From positions 1 through 64,000 of the forward strand of contig NZ_BAKK01000005.1 of NCBI RefSeq assembly GCF_000614145.1: a DNA stretch of 64,000 nt, given 5' to 3'. The position numbers were made by a program, and so were the translations under genes. The stretch is from Bacteroides faecichinchillae JCM 17102. GTDB taxonomy: Bacteria > Bacteroidota > Bacteroidia > Bacteroidales > Bacteroidaceae. Positions within the stretch are counted from its first letter, which is position 1, and every line of letters starts with the position of its first letter. This document shows, piece by piece, positions 8,065-17,527 of this stretch. The notes beneath the pieces are model-generated. The model searched no databases and was not told the origin of the DNA. It worked only from the letters and a program-made list of their open reading frames with translations.

Positions 8065-11000
8065 ATGAAACGACTATTTTTTTCATTATTGTTAGCGATA
8101 TTTCCTACATTATATATTATAGCAGATAAAATAATATGGCAGATAGGGGAAAAAGATGGCTCATCAGCTGAATTAGCATTAGGTCCCTCAGATTACACAA
8201 AGTTTCTGGCCAATGACTTCGGATACGAAGATCGCTATTTTTTAATAGGGACTTCAAACGTAGATAAAGAATTCTCGTATGTACTACCTGGCCCTGCAGA
8301 TCAATGGGGAGGAACAGGAGGTACATCAGGTTGGCGAACACATGATACAACTATACTTTTTAATCTTGAAAATCCTTCTAAATCTAAAGATTGGAATCTA
8401 GTCATAGATTTATTAGGAGCAAGTCCATTAGGGGCAGTTGTAAAAGTTACGGTCAATTCTGTAAGTAAAAGGTTTGTAGTTGAAGGTGGTCCCAAAGAAG
8501 TATTAGAGGGTGACGTAGAAAATGTAAAGAAAACAACTTTAAACTTTCCGCTTGAAGATAAGCAATTAAAAAAAGGAGGGAATTCCATTGTTATCTCTGT
8601 CTTGGAGGGCGGCTGGATAGTATTTGACCAAATACAACTAATGGGCCCCAATCAAGCAACATTAGGTAAAACGAACGCAAAAGCATTTCTTCGTGACATT
8701 TACGCTGCTAATTATGAAATAGAAAATGATGGAAACAGATTTCAACCGTTGTTAGTTGATGTTGAACATTTGACCGGAAGCCCCAGGCTTAAAGTAGAAG
8801 TTGATAACGTTGAGATATTTTCCTCCGTCATGGACACCGCTCGTTATCAATTTGAAGTTCCTATGCCGGCAGTACATCAATCAAAAAGAAGTACTTATAA
8901 AATATGGGTGGACAATGAACTATTACAATCCGGCACCATTACACGTACTCCCCAAGCATTACATTCCTATGCTGATTATGTAGATACTAAAATGGGAACA
9001 GGGCATTCACGTTGGATGATTGCCCCCGGCCCTTGGATGCCCTTCAGTATGGTAAAATTAAGCCCGGATAATCAAAATGCAGGATGGCAAGCCGGGTATC
9101 AACCCACTTTTGAAACGATTGGATGTTTCAGCCACATACATGAGTGGACGATGGGAGGACTGGGTATGATGCCTACTAATGGTGAACTGCAAATCAGAGT
9201 AGGCGATGAATTAAAACCGAATGAAGGCTATCGTTCACGTATCGACAAAAGAACAGAAGAAGCTCCTCTGGGATATTATAAAGTCTATCTGACTGATACG
9301 AAGATATGGGTAGAAAATACGGCAACTACCAGGGCTTCTTTTCAGAAATACACTTTTCCAAAAGAACAAGACGGACGTGTAATGATTGATCTTCAAATTC
9401 CTACGGAATATGATTATCAATTAGTAGACATTAAAATAAAAAAGGTCAGTGATTATCGAATCGAAGGGTACAGTCATCAACTGTCTCCCCGCCCTCATGT
9501 ATGGAGCAATGATGCGGATCAGGATTATAGAGTTAATTTTGTGATAGAGTTTGACACCCCCATTAAGAGGGTCGGCGGTTGGATGGAAGACAAAGTGCTT
9601 GATTCTGACGTCATTGAAGGAAAAGATCTAAAATATGCAGGATTATACGTCGAGTTTGATACCCGGAAACATCCGATTGTCCAAGCCCGTACAGGGATCT
9701 CTTTAGTAAGCATAGCCAATGCCTCGGAGAATTTAAAGGAAGAAATATCCAATAAATTCGATTGGAACTTTGATGCAATCGTACAAAACCAGAAACAAGT
9801 ATGGAACAATATTCTAGGTCGGGTACAGATTACAACCCATGATCGCTTGGAAAAGGTACGGTTTTATACAAATGTATATCGAGCTTTTTGCAGGAATATC
9901 TGGAGTGATGTGAACGGAGAATGGATGTCAGCAGACAAAAAAGTGCAGAAACTAAACAACCCGGAACACCGCGCTTTAGGATGCGATGCTTTTTGGAATA
10001 CTTTCTGGAATTTAAATCAAGTTTGGAATCTACTGACACCCGAATGGTCTTCCAGATGGGTGAACTCTCAGCTAGCTCTGTATGACACAAATGGTTGGTT
10101 AGCCAAGGGACCAGCGGGTATGAAATATATTCCTGTCATGGTAGCAGAACATGAGATTCCTTTAATTGTTTCCACCTATCAAATGGGGATCAGGGATTAC
10201 GATGTGAATAAAGCTTTTGAAGCAGTCAAAAAGATGCAAACAACTCCTGCCACCCATGTCGCAGGCGGTTTCGCGGGAAACAGAGATTTAATCCCTTATC
10301 TCCAATATCATTATGTCCCAATCGAAAAAGGACGTTTTTCTAATACTTTAGAGTATTCGTACGACGACTGGACAATCGGGCAATTGGCTAAATCATTAGG
10401 CAAATACAAAGAATATCAAACTTTTAATGAACGAGGAACTTGGTGGAAAAATGCAATTAATCCGGCAAATGGATATGCACATATGAAGGATACACTTGGA
10501 AATTATACATCTGATTTCAATCCTTTCCAATCAGGACGAAATCATCACTATGTAGAAGGAAATGCATGGCAACTAAGTTTCTTTGTACCTCAAGACATGC
10601 CCGCCTTGGTTAAATTAGTAGGACAAGACAAGTTTACAGAACGATTGAATTGGGGATTTTCAGTCAGTGAGCCATGGAGATACAATGCTCCTAATGACCA
10701 ATATTGGGATTATCCGGTAGTTCAAGGTAACCAACAATCGATGCATTTTGCTTTTTTATTCAATTGGGCAGGAAAACCCTGGCTAACTCAAAAGTGGAGC
10801 CGTTCCATAATTGACCGATATTATGGTTACGGTATCGCTAATGCCTATTTGGGCGATGAAGATCAAGGACAGATGAGCGCATGGTTTGTAATGGCCGCTA
10901 TCGGCTTATTTCAAACAGATGGTGGTTGTAGAACGGATCCTATTTATGAAATAGCAAGCCCGCTATTTGAAAAGACCGTTATTAACCTAAAAGGACTCTA

Positions 11001-11190
11001 TGGACGAGGAGATAAGTTTACAGTTACAGCAAAGAATGCATCAAGAAAGAACAAATATGTTCAGAGTGCGACACTAAATGGACAACCTCTGGAAAGTTTC
11101 TATTTCCCTGCATCTGAGTTACTGAAAGGAGGAGAATTAATTTTAGAAATGGGCGACACACCTAATAAGACATGGGGAGTTACCCTATGA
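8065..11190 (+). CDS. GH92 alpha-mannosidase with N-terminal beta-sandwich domain, secreted
   Basis: About 1041 residues with a signal peptide (MKRLFFSLLLAIFPTLYII). Residues ~20-215 form an extra beta-sandwich domain (WQIGEKDGSSAEL...GGWIVFDQIQLMGP) like that found in rhamnogalacturonan-lyase-type proteins and likely carbohydrate-binding. From ~300 on comes the GH92 fold: KMGTGHSRW, GCFSHIHEWTMGG, FWNTFWNLNQVWNL, GNAWQLSFFVPQDM and, near residue 930, GDEDQGQMSAWFVMAAIGLF. The DEDQGQ motif supplies the catalytic base and the calcium site environment of this exo-acting, inverting family. It should trim alpha-mannose from N-glycans or yeast mannan in the periplasm. The neighbouring GntR, isomerase, kinase and transporter fit mannose catabolism. 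Confidence 0.88.
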   Translation: MKRLFFSLLLAIFPTLYIIADKIIWQIGEKDGSSAELALGPSDYTKFLANDFGYEDRYFLIGTSNVDKEFSYVLPGPADQWGGTGGTSGWRTHDTTILFNLENPSKSKDWNLVIDLLGASPLGAVVKVTVNSVSKRFVVEGGPKEVLEGDVENVKKTTLNFPLEDKQLKKGGNSIVISVLEGGWIVFDQIQLMGPNQATLGKTNAKAFLRDIYAANYEIENDGNRFQPLLVDVEHLTGSPRLKVEVDNVEIFSSVMDTARYQFEVPMPAVHQSKRSTYKIWVDNELLQSGTITRTPQALHSYADYVDTKMGTGHSRWMIAPGPWMPFSMVKLSPDNQNAGWQAGYQPTFETIGCFSHIHEWTMGGLGMMPTNGELQIRVGDELKPNEGYRSRIDKRTEEAPLGYYKVYLTDTKIWVENTATTRASFQKYTFPKEQDGRVMIDLQIPTEYDYQLVDIKIKKVSDYRIEGYSHQLSPRPHVWSNDADQDYRVNFVIEFDTPIKRVGGWMEDKVLDSDVIEGKDLKYAGLYVEFDTRKHPIVQARTGISLVSIANASENLKEEISNKFDWNFDAIVQNQKQVWNNILGRVQITTHDRLEKVRFYTNVYRAFCRNIWSDVNGEWMSADKKVQKLNNPEHRALGCDAFWNTFWNLNQVWNLLTPEWSSRWVNSQLALYDTNGWLAKGPAGMKYIPVMVAEHEIPLIVSTYQMGIRDYDVNKAFEAVKKMQTTPATHVAGGFAGNRDLIPYLQYHYVPIEKGRFSNTLEYSYDDWTIGQLAKSLGKYKEYQTFNERGTWWKNAINPANGYAHMKDTLGNYTSDFNPFQSGRNHHYVEGNAWQLSFFVPQDMPALVKLVGQDKFTERLNWGFSVSEPWRYNAPNDQYWDYPVVQGNQQSMHFAFLFNWAGKPWLTQKWSRSIIDRYYGYGIANAYLGDEDQGQMSAWFVMAAIGLFQTDGGCRTDPIYEIASPLFEKTVINLKGLYGRGDKFTVTAKNASRKNKYVQSATLNGQPLESFYFPASELLKGGELILEMGDTPNKTWGVTL

Positions 11191-11217
11191 AAATAAAACT
11201 CTAATCTAATAAATGTC

Positions 11218-11261
11218 GGGACTGACTAAAAAGTGAATCAGATTACCTTCTAATCAGTCCC
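11218..11261. terminator. bidirectional hairpin between convergent genes
   Basis: GGGACTGA (11218-11225) pairs with TCAGTCCC (11254-11261), extendable by adjacent A/T pairs, between the convergent GH92 and GntR genes. Confidence 0.5.
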
Positions 11262-11293
11262 ACAATTATCATCTAAATCATATTCATCACAAT

Positions 11294-12022
11294 CTATCTT
11301 TCCGCTTCGATTGTATAAGTGAAACTATCCGCCCGATAATAGCCAATGTTGTATTCAATAGGAACGTTGTTCACATCATATACAAACCTTTTCCTTATCA
11401 ATATAGGATCACTAGACTCAATTTCTAATTTTTCAGCAATAAACTCTCCGGCAAGCCTTGCAGAGATTTCCTCCTTACTGGTCTTTACTACTATATGACA
11501 TTGATTCTCCAGTATTTCATACAAAGGACGAGTATAATCTTCTTCACCCGTCAAAGGAATAGCCGGATTGAAATAAGAAATGAAATATACAAATGGATAT
11601 TCTTTTCTTCCTCTTACCCGCTCCATCACTACACAGCGTGCGTCAGAAATATCATCTAAATGAAAAAAAGTACTAATCTCCTCAGCAGGTCTTTTTAAAC
11701 TAACATGCAATTCAAAGTTACGAATTTCAATTCCTAACATCCTCATTTCTTGAGAAAAACTAAGCCAATTCTTCACTCCCCCTACAATACCTTTTTTGAC
11801 CACTTTAGTGCCATATCCTTTCTTTCGTACTAAAAGCCCCTCAAACACAAGCTTATTGATAGCTTGTCGCAACGTATTTCTTGAGATATGTAATTGTTTA
11901 GACAAATCAACTTCATTGGGAAGTAGCTTCCCATTCTTATATTCCTCCGACTCTATAAATCCTCTCAATATTTCTTCAGCCTGGATATGAAGTGGTTTAT
12001 CACTATTATGATCTAATTTCAT
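11294..12022 (-). CDS. GntR family regulator, HutC subfamily (UTRA domain)
   Basis: A 242-residue protein. Residues ~1-75 are a GntR winged helix (PLHIQAEEILRGFI, LLPNEVDLSKQLHISRNTLRQAINKLVFEGLLVRKKGYGT). Residues ~90-240 are a UTRA ligand-binding domain (YFNPAIPL...ISARLAGEFIAEKLEI...PILIRKRFVYD). Members are usually repressors released by a phosphorylated sugar. The gene is divergent from the mannose-6-phosphate isomerase-like gene and shares its promoter region, where a perfect palindrome lies at 12125-12142. I infer it controls the mannosidase, isomerase, kinase and transporter genes and senses a mannose-derived metabolite. Confidence 0.85.
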   Translation of the reverse strand: MKLDHNSDKPLHIQAEEILRGFIESEEYKNGKLLPNEVDLSKQLHISRNTLRQAINKLVFEGLLVRKKGYGTKVVKKGIVGGVKNWLSFSQEMRMLGIEIRNFELHVSLKRPAEEISTFFHLDDISDARCVVMERVRGRKEYPFVYFISYFNPAIPLTGEEDYTRPLYEILENQCHIVVKTSKEEISARLAGEFIAEKLEIESSDPILIRKRFVYDVNNVPIEYNIGYYRADSFTYTIEAER

Positions 12023-12047
12023 TACTTTAAAACAGTTTATTTCTCAG

Positions 12048-12055
12048 CAAATATA
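12048..12055 (-). promoter_or_regulatory. -7 box for the GntR gene
   Basis: On the minus strand this reads TATATTTG, 26 bases ahead of the GntR start codon. Confidence 0.5.
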
Positions 12056-12106
12056 AGACTTCTCAAAAAAAATGCCAAGTATTGTAGAGAATAAAAACAA
12101 AACCTT

Positions 12107-12114
12107 TATATTTG
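12107..12114 (+). promoter_or_regulatory. -7 box for the isomerase gene
   Basis: TATATTTG matches the Bacteroides -7 consensus. A TTG at 12082-12084 is in the right place for a -33 element. Confidence 0.55.
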
Positions 12115-12124
12115 CACAATATTA

Positions 12125-12142
12125 TATATGTATGAACATATA
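12125..12142. promoter_or_regulatory. putative GntR operator
   Basis: Perfect palindrome with 7-base arms TATATGT and ACATATA around ATGA, just downstream of the -7 box and therefore over the likely transcription start. The core ATGTATGAACAT recurs exactly at 13934-13945 (start of the ROK kinase gene) and with one change at 7919-7930 (upstream of the GH92 gene). The length and two-fold symmetry suit a GntR-type dimer. Confidence 0.5.
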
Positions 12143-12162
12143 AAAATCAAATAGAAGTAAAC

Positions 12163-13893
12163 ATGAGAAAACCTAATTACGATAAATATCCTTCTACAAA
12201 GATAACAGGAATGATTGTGCAAGGCTGGGATAGTATCATTACCATTTTAAAAGAAAAAATGAACGGGAAAAAGGTCTTGGCGATTGATATGTATACGGGA
12301 GTATATGAAGAAGAAGTGATGGAAGCTTTTAAGAAAGTTTTCTCCGAAAAAGTAATCAACGTGCGAGGTTTAATGAAACCGGAACAAGAAATTCTTGCAA
12401 TGACCGAACGCTTCATGACAGAAGATGTGCTGTTCGGTTACGTTACTAATCTGAAACTGCAAGATTATTTTGATGCGGATAGATTAGCGAAAGCTCGCCA
12501 GGAAGTCAATGAATTCGAAGGCACTATGCTAATCATTGGAACGGGGGCTTCTTTAGTGGCTCCCCACGATGCGCTAATTATTTATGCAGATATGGCGCGC
12601 TGGGAAATACAGCAACGCTTCCGACGCCACGAGGTAATGGCCTTAGGAGTGGACAATCGGAACGAATTAGTTTCTTTACAATATAAAAGAGGATACTTCA
12701 ATGATTGGAGAGTTTGTGACAATTATAAAGACAGTTTATTTAACAGGATAGATTATTGGATCGATACTCATATAGCTGGATCACCGAAAATGATTGATCA
12801 GGAGACTTTTTTTAAAGGAATAGAGGCAACGATAAAAACGCCGTTCCGAGTAGTTCCTTTCTTCGATCCGGCTCCTTGGGGCGGGCAGTGGATGAAGGAG
12901 GTTTGCGACTTGGACCGTAAACGTAAAAACTTTGGTTGGTGTTTCGACTGTGTACCGGAGGAAAATAGCCTTTACTTTGAAATAAATGGCATTCGATTTG
13001 AATTACCTTCTATTGACTTGGTTCTGCTGAAAAGCAAAGAATTATTGGGTGAACCCGTAGAATCACGATTTGGTAAAGACTTCCCTATTCGTTTCGACTT
13101 TTTGGATACGATGCAAGGAGGTAATTTAAGCCTACAGGTACATCCAACTACACAGTTTATTCGTGAAAGCTTCGGCATGTATTATACTCAGGACGAAAGT
13201 TATTACCTGTTAGATGCCGGAGAAGATGCAGTGGTTTATCTAGGAGTAAAAGAAGGAGTAGATAAAGAAGCCATGATTAATGATCTACGTACAGCACAAA
13301 AGGGAGAACAGATTTTTGATACTGAAAAATACATCAACAAGATTCCTGCAAAAAAGCATGATCATTTCTTAATCCCGGGAGGCACGATACATTGCTCTGG
13401 TGCAAACAGCATGGTACTTGAAATAAGTTCGACACCCAATCTTTTTACTTTCAAATTATGGGATTGGCAACGTTTGGGATTAGACGGCAAACCACGCCCT
13501 ATCAACATAGAACGCGGAAAATACGTAATCAATTGGAACCGAAATACGAAATATGTATATCAGCACCTTCGTAATCAATTTAAGGAAGTTGCATCAGGAA
13601 ACGGCTGGGTAGAAGAACGTACCGGATTACATCCGAATGAATTTATCGAAACCCGCCGCCACCGCTTCTCATCGTCAGTATTGCATCACACGAATGACAG
13701 CGTAAACGTGCTGAATCTACTTGAAGGAGAAGAAGTGGTAGTTGAAAGTCCGATTCATAGTTTTGAACCTTTTGTGGTACATTATGCCGAGACTTTCATC
13801 ATACCTGCCGGAATCAAAGAGTATACTATCAGTCCTTATGGTAAATCTGCCGGAAAAGAATGTATGACACTGAAAGCCTACGTACGTTTTTAA
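12163..13893 (+). CDS. class I mannose-6-phosphate isomerase-like protein with extra N-terminal domain
   Basis: A 576-residue protein, much longer than a ~320-residue bacterial ManA. Residues ~240-576 are a type I phosphomannose isomerase cupin: LQVHPTTQF near residue 325 (zinc ligands Q and H), then LIPGGTIHCSG near 405 with the second histidine, and a final beta barrel. The first ~230 residues are an alpha/beta domain (KVLAIDMYTGVYEEEV, GTMLIIGTGASLVAPHDALIIYADMARWE) without a clear Walker motif; I do not recognise its function. The isomerase would convert mannose-6-phosphate to fructose-6-phosphate after the ROK kinase step. The gene follows an operator-like palindrome and starts a sugar-catabolic operon with the ROK kinase. 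Confidence 0.8.
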   Translation: MRKPNYDKYPSTKITGMIVQGWDSIITILKEKMNGKKVLAIDMYTGVYEEEVMEAFKKVFSEKVINVRGLMKPEQEILAMTERFMTEDVLFGYVTNLKLQDYFDADRLAKARQEVNEFEGTMLIIGTGASLVAPHDALIIYADMARWEIQQRFRRHEVMALGVDNRNELVSLQYKRGYFNDWRVCDNYKDSLFNRIDYWIDTHIAGSPKMIDQETFFKGIEATIKTPFRVVPFFDPAPWGGQWMKEVCDLDRKRKNFGWCFDCVPEENSLYFEINGIRFELPSIDLVLLKSKELLGEPVESRFGKDFPIRFDFLDTMQGGNLSLQVHPTTQFIRESFGMYYTQDESYYLLDAGEDAVVYLGVKEGVDKEAMINDLRTAQKGEQIFDTEKYINKIPAKKHDHFLIPGGTIHCSGANSMVLEISSTPNLFTFKLWDWQRLGLDGKPRPINIERGKYVINWNRNTKYVYQHLRNQFKEVASGNGWVEERTGLHPNEFIETRRHRFSSSVLHHTNDSVNVLNLLEGEEVVVESPIHSFEPFVVHYAETFIIPAGIKEYTISPYGKSAGKECMTLKAYVRF

Positions 13894-13933
13894 GAATAAC
13901 TAACAGACGCATTAATCTAATATATTAAGACCG

Positions 13934-15031
13934 ATGTATGAACATGACGAACGAATCGTAATGACCCTTGATGCTGGAGGAACTAATTTCGTGTTTTCGG
14001 CAATGCAAGGCTGTCACGAAATAATAGATTCTATTTGTTTACCAGCAGTATCCGACAATTTGGAGCATTGCCTGTCTGTCCTTGTAGAAGGCTTTCTGGA
14101 AGTAGAAAAACGATTACCCAAACTTCCGGTAGCTATAAGTTTTGCCTTTCCCGGGCCTGCTGATTACGAGCATGGGATTATAGGTGATTTGCCCAATTTC
14201 CCTGCATTCAGAGGAGGAGTAGCACTTGGTCCCTATTTGGAAGAGCAATTCGGTATTCCTGTTTTTATTAATAATGATGGCAACTTGTTTGCTTACGGTG
14301 AAGCTTTGTCAGGCACTCTTCCCGAAATAAATAAACTCTTGAAAGCTGAGGGAAGTAACAAAATATACAAGAATCTATTAGGAATAACATTAGGTACAGG
14401 ATTCGGTGCCGGAGTGGTCATTAACAATCAATTACTAACCGGAGATAACGGTTGTGGTGGTGATGTCTGGATCATGCGTAACAAGAAATATCCGGAGATG
14501 ATAACGGAAGAAAGTGTTAGCATTCGTGCCGTCAGACGAGTATATCAAGAGGTTATCGGAGAAGATGCTTCCTCACTGACTCCTAAAGATATTTTTGATA
14601 TTGCTGAAGGAACAAAAAAGGGAAATCAGCAAGCTGCTATCAACAGTTTCTATGAATTAGGAGAAATGGCAGCTCACGCTATCATTCAGGCACTGAATAT
14701 TGTAGACGGTTTAGTCGTAATTGGAGGAGGAATAGCCGGAGCAGCTAAATACATTCTTCCAAGTATGATGAAAGAAATGCAAAGACAGATTCACACGTTT
14801 ACCGGAGCTTCCTTTCCCTGCTTACAAATGGAAGTATTCAATTTGACAGAAGAAGAAGGTATGAAAAACTTCCTGAAAGAGAAAAATACGATGGTGAATA
14901 TTCCATTTTCTAAAAGACAAGTCATTTATGCCAATCATAAAAAAGTAGGTATTGCAGTTTCTTCATTAGGAACGAATAAAGCTGTAGCTTTGGGAGCTTA
15001 TACTTTTGCCCTGTCCCAACTGGAAACATAG
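13934..15031 (+). CDS. ROK family sugar kinase
   Basis: A 365-residue protein with the phosphate-binding DAGGTNF motif near the N terminus, the INNDGNLFAYGE motif with the catalytic aspartate (NDGN), and the ATP-binding LGITLGTGFGAGVVIN loop. The canonical ROK zinc cluster (CxCGxxGCxE) is absent; the matching region reads GDNGCGGDVWIMRNK, so this is a zinc-less subgroup. It lies 40 bases after the isomerase gene in the same orientation. The likely role is ATP-dependent phosphorylation of mannose released by the GH92 enzymes (mannokinase) or a related hexose; specificity cannot be read from sequence. The GntR-like palindrome overlaps its start codon. Confidence 0.82.
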   Translation: MYEHDERIVMTLDAGGTNFVFSAMQGCHEIIDSICLPAVSDNLEHCLSVLVEGFLEVEKRLPKLPVAISFAFPGPADYEHGIIGDLPNFPAFRGGVALGPYLEEQFGIPVFINNDGNLFAYGEALSGTLPEINKLLKAEGSNKIYKNLLGITLGTGFGAGVVINNQLLTGDNGCGGDVWIMRNKKYPEMITEESVSIRAVRRVYQEVIGEDASSLTPKDIFDIAEGTKKGNQQAAINSFYELGEMAAHAIIQALNIVDGLVVIGGGIAGAAKYILPSMMKEMQRQIHTFTGASFPCLQMEVFNLTEEEGMKNFLKEKNTMVNIPFSKRQVIYANHKKVGIAVSSLGTNKAVALGAYTFALSQLET

Positions 15032-15121
15032 ATCTTCAGTTTTTATATTAAGAAACCGAAATTTATTTGCAGATATAGTATAATAAAACAAGAAGTAGTT
15101 AATAGAAAAAATAAGTATAAT

Positions 15122-17496
15122 ATGATGAGGTTGAAATGGATAAGTTCCCTGTTTGTTTTAGTCGGTATTTGGGGATGTAGTTCTCCTAAAACTCTTAATC
15201 TTGTAGAGTATGTAAATCCTAATATCGGAACCATACATAGTCGTTGGTTCTTTTATACCCCCGCAGCCGAACCTTTCGGATTAGCAAAATTAGGTGCTTC
15301 TACAAACGGCACTTACGGGAACAATCAGGGATGGGAAGCTGTGGGCTATGAAGACGGACATACTTCGATTGACGGTTTCCCTTGTCTGCACGAGTTTCAA
15401 ATTGGCGGTATTTCTCTGATGCCGGTTACAGGAGAGGTAAAGACAAATCCGGGAAAACTGGAAGACCCGGACAATGGTTTTCGTTCTCGTTTTGATAAGA
15501 AAGATGAAATCGCACGTCCGGGGTATTATGCAGTCTTTCTAAAAGATTACCAAGTTAAAGCGGAACTTACGGCTACGGCTCGTGTTGGCTTTCAACGATA
15601 TACATTTCCGGATTCAGAGAATGCACACATTCTTTTTAATATAGGAAACCGTCAAGGAGAAAGTGGCGCTGTACGCGATGCGTATATTAAGCTGGTCAAT
15701 GAGAATACAGTTGAAGGATATGTAATTACAGAACCGGAATACGTAAAGAAATACCAGTCGGGCGCTACTGTTGCCATGTATTTCTATGCTAAACTAGATC
15801 GTACTCCGGAATCGGTAGAAGTCTTCTATCAGGATAGCACCTTAGTATCTGGCAATGAAATAAAAGGGCCGGGAGCTATTATGTGCTTAAATTACAAAAC
15901 CAAGCAAGATGATGTTGTTACTATAAAAATAGGATTGTCGTATACCTCAATCGAAAATGCGAAATCGAATCTGGAAGCAGAAGCTGAAAAACTTACCTTT
16001 GACGAAGTGGTACAAGCAACGACAGAGAAATGGAATGAAACGTTGAACCGTATTCTGGTATCAGGAGGTACGGAAGATAGCAAAATCAAATTCTATACCG
16101 GATTGTATCATGCTTTGTTAGGCAGAGGGCTTGCTAATGATGTGAATGGAGCTTATCCTAAAAATGACGGTACTATCGGACAAATTCCACTAAATAAGGA
16201 TGGGAAACCTGAACACAATCATTATAATACGGATGCTGTCTGGGGAGCCTATTGGAACCTGACTCCTCTCTGGGCGTTAGCTTATCCGGAATACTATAAT
16301 GACTTCGTTAATAGTCAATTGCTAGTATATAAAGATGCCGGTTGGTTGGGAGATGGTATTGCTACCAGTAAATATGTTTCAGGAGTAGGAACCAACATGG
16401 TAAGCATTGCATTGGCTGGTGCATATAATAGTGGTATCCGTAATTTTGATGTCGAAACAGGTTATCAGGCCGCTCTGAAAAATGAACTTGGCTGGGAAGG
16501 GCGTATTGAAGGAGCTGGTAAAACGGATGTGAAACAGTTTGTAGAGAGAGGTTATGTGCCTTATGAAAATAGTATTTTTTACGGTACGCATTCAGAAGGT
16601 TCCAGCTTCTCGGCATCACATACATTAGAGTATAGCTTCAGTGCTTATGCGGTAGCTCAATGGGCAAAAGCATTGGGACATACGAAAGATTACAAACGTT
16701 TGATGTCATTATCAAATGGCTGGGAAAAATTGTTTGATGATTCATTAAAGATGATTCGCCCACGAGTTCCTCAGGGTGAATTTATCGATAACTTCAATCC
16801 ATTGGAATCATGGAGAGGGTTTCAAGAAGGAAATGCAATGCAATATACTTTCTTTGTTCCACAGAATCCGAGTCGTTTGATTGAGAAAGTAGGCAAAGAA
16901 TTATTCAATAATCGCCTCGATTCTATTTTCACAGAGGCTCGTAAGTCTATTTTTGGAGGAGGAAAAGTGGTGAATGCTTTTTCCGGTCTACAAAGTCCTT
17001 ATAATCATGGAAATCAACCGAGCCTCCACATCTCTTGGCTATTCAACTTCTCCGGAAAGCCATTTCTCACTCAGAAATGGACTCGCTTAATTTGTGATGA
17101 GTTTTATGGGACTAGTGGTGAACATGGTTACGGTTATGGACAAGATGAAGATCAAGGACAATTGGTGCATGGTATGTAATGGCTGCAATGGGATTGTTTG
17201 ACGTACAAGGTGGTTCTTGCGAACGCCCTACTTTCCAGATGGGTAGCCCCTTATTTGATAAAATTGAAATTAAACTTAACCCAATGAATGCTGTGGGAAA
17301 AACTTTTGTTATTGAAACAGTAAATAATACACCGGATGCTTATTATATACAATCGGCAACTTTGAATGGGAAACCATTGGAACAATGCTGGATGTATCGG
17401 GACGAACTCTATCAGGGAGGAATACTCAAATTAATCATGGGAAACCAGCCTAACGAGCAATGGGGAGCAGAAAAACCTCCTCGTTGTTCCGAATAA
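15122..17496 (+). CDS. GH92 alpha-mannosidase, lipoprotein, frame broken near the catalytic motif
   Basis: The N terminus has a lipoprotein signal (VLVGIWGC), so the enzyme is anchored to a membrane. The GH92 fold starts almost at once (NPNIGTIHSRWFFYTPAAEPFGLAKLG, no extra N-terminal domain) and includes HEFQIGGISLMPVTGE, WGAYWNLTPLWAL, EGNAMQYTFFVPQ and QPSLHISWLFNFSG. At the catalytic DEDQGQL motif one G is missing (GG at 17164-17165 should be GGG): restoring it gives DEDQGQLGAWYVMAAMGLFDVQGG and one protein of ~790 residues to 17496. As written, translation stops at 17179 just past the catalytic aspartates. The missing base fits the error pattern elsewhere in this window. It follows the ROK kinase and precedes the sugar transporter. 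Confidence 0.82.
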
Positions 17497-17527
17497 ATAG
17501 ATACTTAAAACAAATAAGAAGATATTC

